Part shown: one piece after another, positions 1 to 12,000 of the stretch
Layout: every line of letters begins with the position of its first letter
How positions within the stretch are numbered: the stretch's first letter is position 1
Assembly (NCBI GenBank): GCA_030019105.1
Contig: JASEGY010000030.1
Location: 1-16,996 of the forward strand
From: a bacterium
Lineage (GTDB): Bacteria; UBA9089; JASEGY01
DNA length: 16,996 nucleotides
Direction: 5' to 3'
Program-made: the position numbers and the translations under genes
Notes under the pieces: model-generated
Told to the model about the DNA's origin: nothing
The model's input: the letters and a program-made list of their open reading frames with translations, nothing else
Database searches by the model: none

Positions 1-55
1 TCAGGGCCCAGACCTATCTTAAGAACGGCACCACCCTGCTTAACACGGCCGCAGT
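1..55. repeat. 55-bp direct repeat, copy 1 (identical to 379-433)
   Basis: Bases 1-55 are identical to 379-433, an offset of 378 nt or exactly one DUF11 unit. The match breaks down sharply after base 55 (many differences up to 134). The copy may extend further to the left, beyond the window. Confidence 0.95.
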
Positions 56-3000
56 GACTTCAGTTGATTCTGATGCCGGGTCTCACAGCGATACTGACTC
101 TGACACCCTGACCGTGGTTGAGCCTTACGCCGCCATCCAGGTGGACAAGGTGGCCGATGCCGGAACTATCACCGCCGGCGAAGAGGAGAGCTACCATATT
201 ACCGTGACCAATTACGGCAATGCCGGCCTGGGCACTGTCACCCTGGTTGATACCTTAGACACGACCGGTCTGGTCTATGTTGAGGCCGAACCGGCCTGGA
301 CAGCCTCCTCGGATACCCAGTGCACCTGGACAATCGGCTACTTAGCTCCGGGCGAGGCCTACGAGATAAGACTGACCGTCAGGGCCCAGACCTATCTTAA
401 GAACGGCACCACCCTGCTTAACACGGCCGCAGTCACTTCAGTAGATTCTGATGCCGAAGTTCACAGTGACCGAGATGCAGATACCCTGACCGTCACAGAG
501 CCTTATTCGGCCATAAACATCCAAAAGACAGCCTCTCATGGCAAGATCGAGACCAATAGGGAAGAGTCCTATACTATTACGGTAGAGAACATCGGCCGTC
601 AACCCCTGACGAATGTAGTAGTGACCGATACCATCCCAACCGGGCTCAATTATATCTCCTCTGATCCGGTCGGAGACACGAGCGCTTTACCCATAATCAG
701 GTGGACAAGCACCGAGATTCCGGTCCTGGCATCTCTCATGCCAGGTCAATCAATAGAGATGAGACTGACTGTCCACGCTGATCCTGACCTGACCGATGGC
801 GCTTTAATTACTAACCTGGTTGATGTAACCTCATTAGATGAGCAAAGCGATACCATCGCTGATGCTGCTGAGGCGGTCATCGAAGTAGTAGAGCCTATGG
901 CCTCGATTGATGTGGAAAAGACGGCGGTTACCGGGATGATTATTCCCGGTGAGCAGGTGACTTACACCATTACCGTGCTTAATGACGGCAGTCAGAATCT
1001 GACTGATGTTACGGTGATTGACACCCTGCCGGCTGGTTTGACTTATTATTCGACGACCTTTGATTCTGATACGGTGACGCATCCGGCTGGTCTGATCTGG
1101 CAGATAGCCGGCCTGCCTATCGGGGCCTACGAAGAGATTCGGCTTACGGTCAACAGTGACAGTGATGTGGCTGCTTACGGAGGAACGACGACACCGACCA
1201 ACTTAGTCGTGGCTGTAGGCACAGACGAATCCGGTGACATTCAGACCGATACGGCCACCGAGACCTTACCCTTAAAGATCAAACGGGCCTCCATCAACAT
1301 TGAAAAGAGCGCGGTCCAGGGAGTAGCGGTGATAGGAGAAGAAGTCAGCTATATCCTGACTATTACCAACAACGGCGATCAGGTTCTTTCGGGAGTTGAG
1401 ATGACTGATACCTTCAGCCGGGGGTTAAGTTTTGGAGAGGCTAATTATGATCCGGCCGTAGTTACCTTCATAGGAGCGACTAATGATACTGCTGCGGCCA
1501 ACACTTGCGCTTTCCGTATGGCCGATTCGTTTAGACCGGGCGATATAGAAGAAATCCGGCTGACTTTTACTATCAATGAAGACCCGACCCAGGTTGATGA
1601 CCCGGTAGTCAACTTAGTTACCATTACGTCCTTAGACGAATCAGCCGGAATTGTGACGGATAATGCCGGGGAAACCGTTGGATTGACCATACCGAAGCCC
1701 TCGATACAGGTGGAAAAGACGGCGACAGAATCGGTTGTGCCGCTGGGCAAAACGATTACTTATATCCTGACTATCATTAACGATGGCTCCCAGAAGCTAA
1801 CCAACCTGACTGTTGTCGATACTATCCCTCGCGGGTTATATCATCGCACTTCCACCTACGATGAGGTGGTATTTGACACCTTTATTCAGACAGCCACTAC
1901 CCTCCAGTGGGAGTCGCCTCCCGGTTATGAATTTGTGCCAGGGACTATTCATGAAATAGAGGCCATCTTTGACATTGACAAGAATCCCAACGAGGTAGGT
2001 GATACACCTACTCAAACGGTAATGAATGCAGTCACCGTTTCCGGTTACGACCAGGCGAATGATTTACAGGAAGATACAGACCGCTTGACTTTGGTACTGG
2101 GCATTCCGCAGCCGACGATAGATGTCCAGAAGGTAGCCTCCCAGAGTGAGATTGTCCTGGGTGAACCGGTCACTTATACCCTGACCGTAAGCAATATTGG
2201 CGGACAGGAGATAAGAGACTTAGTTATCTACGAAGATGTACCGCCAGGGTTGACCTTCCTCAGCGCTCAATTTGATGCGAACAACTTAGACTTTAACGAC
2301 AGCGCGGCCAATCCAATCTGGACACTTGACAGCGTGAACAGTGACACGGTCTTTATGCCGGGTGAGAAGGAAGAGATTCGGCTGACTTATAGGGCCAGTA
2401 AGAACATAAATGATTACGCCAACCCGAATACGGTAGAGAATACTGCCTGGGCTACCGGTTACGATCAGGCCGACATCCTGCGGGCCGATACGGATACGGA
2501 GGTGCTGCCTCTGGTGGTTTCCAAGGCGGCCCTGGATATTGAGAAGGTGGCGGCCCAGTCCTTAGTTGTGCCGGGAGAGCTGGTTACTTATATCCTGACC
2601 GTGACCAATAACGGGGAACAGGATATGACCAATGTGGTCATTACCGAACCAAGCCTGATTAGCCAGGGATTGAGATTTGTTTCCTCTGAGTTTGACAGTA
2701 ATAATCTGGCCTACGACGGCCTGGTGAATGGGAATTACCAATGGCATGTAATCGGCAATTTTGAGGCCCACGAGATAGAGACCATCCGTCTTACCTTTGA
2801 GGCCTCTTCTGATTACGACCTGGTGCCTGTTGAGGTGATCAATATCGCCTCAGTGACCGGAGTGGATGAATCCGGCAATAATGTCTTTGACAATGACCGG
2901 GAATCCTTGCCCAGGAAGGTGAAAGGGGCCGGCTTTGATATTGAGAAGGTGGCCTCAGCCGGGGTGATCGTGCCAGGAGAGCAGATCACCTACACCCTGA

Positions 3001-6000
3001 TCATAACCAATATCGGGGATCAGAAACTGACCCAGGTGGTGGTGACTGAGCCTATCCCGGCCGGGCTGACTTATCACTCTTCAAGCTATAATCCAACTGT
3101 GTCTGAAACAAGAAGCGCTGCCCAGATAACCTACACTGTGGCTGAACTTCCCGTAGGCGGGTTTGAGCAGATCAGGATTACCTTTAATACTTCGGCCAAC
3201 ACCAACGACTACAGACTGCAAAATGGCCTGGTAGTTAACTCAGCAACCGGTACCGGCTTAGATGAAGGCGGCAACTCGATCACCGGCGGCTCTGCCCTGG
3301 AAGAATTGCCTCTCCAACCCAAGAAAGCCGGTTTTGACCTGGAAAAGATTGCCAATGCCGGGGTAATTGTTCCCGGAGAAGGAATCAGCTACACCCTGGT
3401 AGTGACTAATACCGGACGGCAGACCTTGACAGAGGTGACGATCACTGATCTTATTCCGAGCGGGCTTACTTTCCACTCGGCCTCCCATGATCTGAGTATA
3501 AGCAGGACAGTCACAACGGATCAGGTGGTCTTTACCATCTTTGAACTGGCGCCTGACGCCTTTGGAAATATCCGGCTTACCTTTAATACTGACCCGGATG
3601 TAGGGACTTATCGTCTGGTTGACCCGTCTGAAGATTCTGTGGTCAACACCATCACCGGCACGGCCCTGGATGAATCCGGCAACTCGGTGGCCGGTGACCC
3701 GGCCACGGAAGCCTTACAGCTTCAGGTCAAGAGCGCCGGGTTTGATCTGGAAAAGATGGCCACCACCGGGGTAATCGTTCCGGGTGACCCGATCAGCTAC
3801 CTCATTGTCGTAACCAATACCGGTAAACAAAATCTAACCAATGTTGTGGTTCACGAACCCATTCCGGCCGGTCTGAGCTATCAATCCGCCTCTTACGACG
3901 CCAGCGTAGCTGAAACCGTCTTACCAGATAAGGTAATCTTTACCATCGCCAAGCTGCCCATGCTGGCCTTTGAAGAGATGAGGGTCACGTTTGGAACCGA
4001 TTCCAATATCAATAATTATGGTCTGGCTAATCCTGCGACTGATTATGTGATCAATGCCGTAACCGGTACAGGTCTTGACGAATCCGGCAACATCGTCACT
4101 GGTGATAAGGCCCAGGAGTCCTTGAGGCTCCAGACCAAAGGCGCTGGCTTTGAGATCGAAAACGTGGCCACCTCAGGTAAAATCATTCCTGGTGAACCGA
4201 TTACATACATTATTACGGTTACTAATACCGGGGATCAGGCTTTACACGACCTGGTCATAACCGAACCCATCGCTGATGGTCTGATCTACTCCTCATCCAC
4301 CTTTGATTCGAGTGTATCCGAACAAGTAACCACGAAAAATATCATTTACACCATTAAGGACCTTCCGGTAGGCGGTTTTGAACAGATTCGGCTGACCTTT
4401 GATTCTGAGGCGAATGTCAATCTCTTTAACCTCCTCAATCCAGCCACCAATCCGGTTATCTCCAGGGTGACCGGTACCGGCCTGGATGAGAGCAATCAAA
4501 AAGTCTCTGGTGGAATCGGGCTCGAAGAACTCCTCTTAGCGATCAAGCGGGGCAGTGTTGATATTGCGGCTAAAGCCACTTCCAATACTATTGTAACCGG
4601 CGGAACAGTTGATTATCTGATCACGGTGAAAAATACTGGAAACCAGAAATTAAGCGGTGTCGTTATCAGGCAAGTCATTCCACCCGGCCTGACCTACGAT
4701 GATAAGGCCTCCTTCTATGATTCCAACAAGATAAAATTAGTCAGTGTCTCTGAGGATAAGGTTATCTGGAAAATGAAAGACGGTGTCATCCTTGAGCCGG
4801 GTGAATTAGAGCAACTCAGGGCCGGCTTTGCGGCTTCCTCTTCTGAAGATGACTTTGAACTCACCATGCCGGACCATGATGTGGTCAGCACAGTGAGTGT
4901 AACTTCGATAGATGAATCAGGCTTGGCAGTGACTGACCAGGTCTCGGAATCCCTGTCCCTGAAAGAAGCTAAAGCAGCCATTAATATTGAGAAGATGGCG
5001 GCCCAGGGTGAGGCCTACGTCGGAGGCGAGGTTACCTACAGCCTGACCGTAACCAATATCGGCGATCAGCCCCTGCACGAGGTTAAGGTCAGCGAGACTG
5101 CACCTCCTGGTCTTACCTACGAGGCCAGTAAATATGATTCGGCTAATGTAAACTTTACCGGCACCACAGAGTCTCCGAAATGGAGTATAACCGGCAACTT
5201 TAATCCGGGTGAGATAGAAGATATCCGGGTTACCTTCCGGATCGATCCTGATCCGACTAAGGTGGCTGACCCGATTAGCAACACGGCTTCGGTTACTTCA
5301 CTGGATGAGTCTAACGATGTGATTGCGGATGCAGACGAAGAAAGCCTGCCGGTTAAGATTCCGAAGGTGGCCGTTGACATTACCAACACGGCCTTAGATG
5401 AAGCGGTCTATCCGGGCGAAGAAATCAGCTATCTGATCCAGGTCACCAATACCGGTAAGCAAGTTTTGACGGATGTGATTATATCTGAACCGGTTCCGCC
5501 CGGGCTGAGCTATGTCTCATCCAGCTTTGATAAAGACAAGCTGGTCTTTGTCGGCACCCCGGAGGCCCCGGCCTGGCAGGTCATTGCCCCGCTCGAACCA
5601 CAAGATTTAGAAGAGATCAGGGTCGTCTATCTGGCGGATACCAACCCGGATAACATCACTGATCCGATAGAGATTACAGCCAGGGTGACGGCTGTTGATC
5701 AAGCCGGCAATGAGGTTACCGATCAGCAGACAGAAACACTTCCGCTTAATGTCCCTGAACCCTCTATTCAGGTGACAAAGACCTCTCCCCAGTCAGCCGT
5801 AGTAGCCGGGCAGGAGGTGGTCTATTTCCTGACAGTCAGAAATGACGGTAATCAGGATTTGACCGGCATCAATATCAGCGACCGGATACCGGAAGGACTG
5901 ACCTACGTTAGCTCGGAATTTGAAGAGGATGTGGTCTCCTTTACCGGCCCGGAAGCCAATCCGGACTGGCAGGCCGAGCCGGCCTGGCGGGCCGAGCCGG

Positions 6001-9000
6001 CCTGGCGGATTGACTCCTTAGCCCCAGGCGAGGTGCATGCAATCAAGCTGGTGCTCTTAGCGGATTCCAATGCTACCCTGATCGATGATCCGGTGATAAA
6101 TGGGGTCGAGGTCACGGCCCTGGATCAGGCCGGGCAGGCCATTACTGATTCTGCCCGAACGAGCCTGCCGCTTCAGGTCCCGGCTTCCAGTATTCGCATC
6201 CGGAAGCTGGCCGCGCAAGGGGTGGTTATCCCCGGAGAAGAAGTGATCTACCTTATTATGGGGGCGAATGATGGGAATCAACAACTCCACGAGGTAGTCA
6301 TCACCGAGGATGTCCCGGTTGGTCTGACCTACCTAGAAAGCAGCTTTGATTCAGAGAAGATAGAATTTACTGGCACAGCCGATGCCCCGTCCTGGCGTCT
6401 CAAGGAAATCTTTGGCATAGGTGGATCAGAGCAGATCAGGGTCAGATTTATGGCTGATGCTAATTCAAAGAACATCCCTGATCCGGTAACCAACCATGTC
6501 CAGGTCAGGGCCAAAGATGAATCAGAGATAGAGATCAGTGATCTGGCGGATGAATCCCTGCCGCTTCAGGCAGAGGAGTCCCGGATAGATGTGGAGCTTG
6601 TCTCTACCCAGGGCGTGATTATCCCTGGCGAGCCGATTACCTATCTAATAACCGTAATTAATAATGGTGACCAGGCCCTGTCCGAGGTTCAGGTTACTCC
6701 TGATATTCCGGCCGGGCTGACCTACCAGAGCAGTCAGTTTGATGAGACCGTCAGTAGGGGTTTGATTAATCAAACCCCTACCTTCACTATCCCTGACCTG
6801 CCCATTGGTGGTTATGAAGAGATCCGGATCACCCTGACCACAGATCCCAATGTGGACACCTACACCTCTGATCCGGTCATAATCGCGGTGACAGCAACCG
6901 GCGTTGACGAGGCCGGGGATTCGGTCAGCGATACTACTGAGGCCGGTCTGCCGCTTCAGATCAAGCGGGCCAATATCGACCTTGAGAAGACGGCGACTGA
7001 ATCGCTCATTATCCCTGGAGAATATATCAGCTACATTCTCACGATCACCAATAACGGCAACCAGGAACTGACCGACGTGATGGTGACCGAAGAGGTGCCG
7101 GCCGGTTTGACTTACCTTGACTCTCAGTTTGATAAGATCCATGTGATTGAACTGGGTAATATGCAGTGGTCGATTGCCTCGCCCTCCCAGGCGCGCCTGT
7201 TTAAGCCGGGTGAAGTGGAGACCATTCGGGTCAGATTCTTAGCCTCTTCCAACCCGGCCTTGATCTCTGATCCGGTGGAAAATATCGCGACAGTCACGGC
7301 CAGGGATGAATCCCGGCGCGAGGTTCAGGATTCGGACGATGAGTTGGTTCCGCTCAAGGCCACCCTGAGCAAGCTGGAGGTCTGGAAGACAGCAACTACC
7401 GGGGTGCTTATCCCTGGTGAACCGATCACTTACCTGCTTACTGTCCTCAATGCCGGAGACCAGGAATTGCACAATCTTACAGTAGTCGAAGATATTCCGC
7501 CAGGGCTGAGCTACCTGCGTTCCGGCTTTGGTCCGGGAACAACCCAGCCTGATCCGGCCATACCTGCTTACCGGATCGACCGGCTCTCGGTTGGCTCGTC
7601 TCAGAAAATCTGGATCACCTTCAACACTGATCCCAACACCAATAACTACGCTTCGGATCCGGTCTTGAACACGGTAACGGCTTCCGGCACCGATGATGCC
7701 GGTGAAGTCATCACGGCCAGCGGGATTGAAGAACTGCCCCTCCAGGTGAAGCGGGCCAGGATAGATATCGAAAAGGTAGCCACTACCGGGGCCATCAAGA
7801 CCGGCTCACCCATTACCTATCTCTTGACGATTATCAACAACGGCAATCAGGACATTACGGATGTGGTTATTACCGAGGATGTGCCGCTGGGTCTGACCTA
7901 TGCTGCTTCTCATTATGGCAGCAACGTCACCTTTACCGGCACGGCCGGCTTCCCTAAATGGACGATTGCTTCACCCAACCAGGCGCGCCTGTTTGAGGTA
8001 GGCCGGATTGAGCAGATCAGGGTCACCTTTGAAACTGATATTAATAGAAATCACTACGCGCCTGACGCCGAAGGCCGGGTGCTCAATACTGTCTGGGTAA
8101 CCGGGTTGGATGAATCCGGTGAGCAGGTGGGAGACCTTTCCACGGAAAGACTCCCGCTCCAGGTACCCAGGGCGGCCATTGATCTGGAAAAGACAGCCAC
8201 TGGCATGGCCACCCCCGGCCGGTACTTAGCCTATACCCTGACCGTAACCAACATCGGTATTCAGGCGCTATCGCCGGTAACTGTGACTGACCGTCTGCCA
8301 GGCAGCCTGACCTATCTTTCCTCTGATCCATTAGTGATCTCTATCAGCCGCGATCCGGGAACCGGCCTGACTACCCTTATCTGGAAATTCAGGCAAGGGG
8401 CTAAAATCACCGGTCTCATGCCCGGTGAGTCAAAGGAGATCAGCCTGATTGCCAGGGTGGATTCGAACCTGGCTTTAGGCGAGACCATAGAAAACGTGGC
8501 TGACGTTACCGGTATCGACGAACAGGGTCAGCCGGTAACCGATCAGGATGATGCCAGATCTGAGGCATACACGGCCATGCTTGACCTCCGGAAGACAGCC
8601 GATCTCTCTTCAGCCAAACCAGGGGATGTCATTACCTATACCCTGCTTTACGCTAATAAGGGTGATATTGTGGCCACGGATGTAATGATCCTGGATCAGG
8701 TTCCGGCCGGCACAAGTTATCTGCCTGGAACCATCACTGGAAAAGGGGCCTACGAAGAGGGCAAGAACTTAGTTTCCTGGCATATCGGGAATCTGGAACC
8801 AGGCGAAAGCGGTGTGGCTACTTACCGGTTAGTGGTCAATCCCGGACTGGTTGACGGAGATAAGATACCCAACACAGCCACCATCTATTCCAACGAGACT
8901 GAGGCAGAGGAGAGTAATGAGGTTATCATTCCTATTACAACCATTGGTCTTAACATCCAGAAGCAGGTGGATAAATCTGTGGCTACGGCCGGTGACATCC

Positions 9001-12000
9001 TGACTTACACCCTCAGGTATTGGAATGATTCTCAAAATACCCTGACCGGCGTGACCGTAGCCGATGTCATTCCGGCACGTACGGTTTATTTGCCCGGCAG
9101 CGCCACCGGCGCCGGCTCATACAACCCGGGCAAGGCCACCCTCACCTGGTATATCGGGGACCTTGGTCCGGGTAGATTGGGCGAGGTTCGATATCAGGTA
9201 ACCATCAGATCTGATGCCCGGGATGGGGACTGGATCACTAATACCGCCCTGATCAGCAGTATTGAGAGTGGCGGGCAGCAAAGCAACGAGGTGGTTACCT
9301 CTATTACTGCCCCGGAGGAAGGCGGCCTGTGGATAAACAAGGCCGTCTCGGCTGAAACGGCTGAAGTGGGTGATGAGATCACCTATCAGCTCAACTTAGG
9401 CAATCCTTCCCGGATACCGGAAGAAGACGTGGTAGTTACTGACCAGGTTCCTGCCGGCTTAGAATACATCTCAGGCTCGGCCGGCCACGGAGGTATCTTT
9501 AATCCCAATACCAGGATAATCACCTGGAATCTGAAAACCCTCTGGTCTGAAGGCAGCGAGACCATCTCTTACCGGGCCAGGGTAGGCGCCGGCCTGGCCG
9601 GGCAAATCGTGAGAAATACGGCTGAACTGAGTTCCCGACACGTGGTTTCTGTGCTGACTAATGAGGTTCAAACCTACATCTATCCTGAGGAAGTGGGCCT
9701 CATTGATGTGGATAAGAGAAGCTCTACCGGTTCGGTTGAGCCGGGTGGGGTGATCAGCTATTCTATCCTTTACCGCAATCTGGGGCGGTCTTCGGTCAAT
9801 AACCTGGTAATTACCGATCCTCTGACGGATCAAGTGACTTATCTGACCGATAGCGCCTCGGCCGGAGGCCTCTATGATCCATCGACTCGAACCATCAAAT
9901 GGGAATTCCCGGCTGTTGCTGGCGGAGAGAGCGGTCTGGTCAGCTTCCAGGTGCGGGTAAATAAGGATGTGCCGCCGGGAACAATTATCGGGAACGAGGT
10001 TAAAGTTGAAGCTGATGAGTTAGACAAACCGGTTATTGACGGGGTTGGTGTGGGAGTCAGCCTGGCCGAGCTCAGGATCAGAAAGGATGTAGATAAAGAC
10101 AAGGTTGGCCCGGGCGAGGAATTAAGATATACCCTCTTCTACTGGAGCAGTGGGAACACCCCATTAACCGGGGTAACTATTACGGATGCGGTCCCTGATT
10201 ACACCACCTTCAACTGGGTGGATGAACAGGGTGTTTATGATAAGGCCACCAACACCATTACCTGGTCAGTGGGCGGCTTGACCCCCGGCGGGTTTGGGGA
10301 TGTGAGCTTCGGCGCGGTGGTAAATACCGAGGTGCCCAATGGCACCTGGATACTCAATACCGCCCGGATCGAATCTGATCAAACTGAACCGGAAGAAAGC
10401 AACAAGGTGGTGACTACCTTTATCCCGCCTGAATTACCGGGTATCTATCTGGAGAAGGCCGTGGATAAGAGCTTAGCCCAGGAAGGCGAGGTGCTTACCT
10501 ATACCCTGACCTACACCAATTCAGCCCGTAGCGCCCCTGAAACCAATGTGGTTATTACCGATAAGCTGCCTGACCTGGTGGAATATATGACAGGAACGGT
10601 TACCGGCGGCGGCAGATACGACCCGGCGAGCCGAACTCTAAGCTGGCCGATTGGCACTGTCTGGGCCGGCCAGAGATCTTCTGTCAGTTGTCAGGCCAGG
10701 GTAGTCGAGGGTTCAGCCGGACATATTATTCCCAATGACGCCAGGATCACCGGAGATAATACCCTGCCTGAGGTGAGTAATACCGTCTTTACCACGGTGG
10801 GCAGGCTTAACGTGGCTGAGCTGAATATTAACAAGACGGCGGATGTGGGGGCGGTTGAATTCGGCGATACCATCACCTATTCCATTTCTTACCGGAATGT
10901 AGGCAACAGCCCGACTACCCAGACGATTCTGGTAGATACCCCTCCGGAATGCACTGAATATATCCCGGGCACGGCTTCAGGTAATGGGAGTTATGACCCA
11001 ACCAGCAATCTAATTACCTGGGAGAGAGGAACCCTGGAGCCTGGCCAGGGTGGAGTAGTCACTTATCAGGTCCGGGTCGTTTGTGAACTTACGGCCGGAC
11101 AACTAATTCAGGGTGAGGCTACCTTGGACAGCTTAGAGACTGACCCTGTATCTGCCGATGCGGTAGTGGCTTACAGCCGGATCAAGCTCAAGAAACAGGT
11201 CAACAAATCTGAAGCTGTGCCAGGGGAGGAGATCGCCTACACTATTCATTACTGGAATTCAGGATCAGCCTTCTTGACTGATCTGGTCATTACCGACACC
11301 CTGCCGGATCGGACCAGCTTAGTAGAGGTCGGAGAAGACGGCGGTTATGATCCGAAGGCCGGCTTAGTTACCTGGTCGATTGATGAACTGGGGCCTGGCG
11401 GTTACGGGATGGTTACTCTTAAGGTGCGAATAGATAAGGGATTATCGGGTGGCCTGCCCATCATTAATACCGCTCAGATCGGCGCCCCGGCGATTGACCT
11501 GCCGGTTATTGGCCAGGCCACCTCGGTGACCGTTATTGCGGCAGAAAAACCGCAGCCCTTTATCCTGAAAGAGGTAAATACTGAGTTTGCCTCGCCGGGA
11601 GATGTGCTTACTTACACCCTGAATTACCGGAACTTCTCCCGTGCTTCTGAAACAGGGGTGGTGATCACTGATAAACTGCCGCCGGAGGTTACTTACCTGC
11701 CAGGAAGCGCCACGGGAGAGCAGGGGAGCAGAGGGGCAGGGGAGCAGAGGTTTACTTATGAGAATAATACTTTAAGATGGGAGATCGGGCTCCTTCCTGG
11801 TGATGCCAGGGATAGCGTCAGTTACCAGGTGAAGGTAAAGGCCGGAACCCTGGGCAAGACGATCCGGAATGTGGCCTCTCTGGAGGGCCGAGCCGGCCTG
11901 GCGGGTGAGGCTATTGGCACGGTCATCTCTAACGAGGTGCGCACCTACTCACAGGGCCTGGTTGATCTGGCCATTGACAAGATAGTCGATGTCTCTACGG

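Larger units (their letters stand above)
1..8579 (+). repeat. DUF11 block A: tail of R0 plus repeats R1-R21
   Basis: Tandem protein-coding repeats of 378-426 nt. Taking the first residue of the I-x-[IVL]-x-K strand as the start, repeats begin at 135, 513, 906, 1293, 1704, 2118, 2532, 2934, 3333, 3741, 4149, 4557, 4980, 5373, 5766, 6192, 6585, 6975, 7374, 7761 and 8178. A typical unit reads IEKxA, PGExITYxLTVTNxGxQ, L-x-x-V-x-I-x-E-x-[IV]-P-x-G-LTY, a W-containing strand, PGExEEIRxTF, then DESGxxV and a linker ESLPLQVK. R8-R11 form a close subfamily with linker K-x-A-G-F and very even spacing (399, 408, 408, 408). The family is DUF11/TIGR01451-like. Unit borders are set by eye and may shift by a few residues. 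Confidence 0.9.

Noticed and set aside
54..56. GTG as the start codon of the giant gene
   Set aside because: The frame is open to the left edge and the codons before 54 encode the same repeat end seen at 381-431, so this is an internal valine.
6645..7142. 165-codon minus-strand open frame (and other minus-strand frames inside 834-16339)
   Set aside because: These lie antisense to conserved DUF11 or OmpA coding sequence, show no recognisable domain, and similar shadows recur opposite homologous repeats.
7188..7991. 12-bp palindrome caggcgcgcctg at 7188-7199 and again at 7980-7991
   Set aside because: Both encode the same residues (QARL) in homologous positions of R18 and R20, so protein-level duplication explains them.
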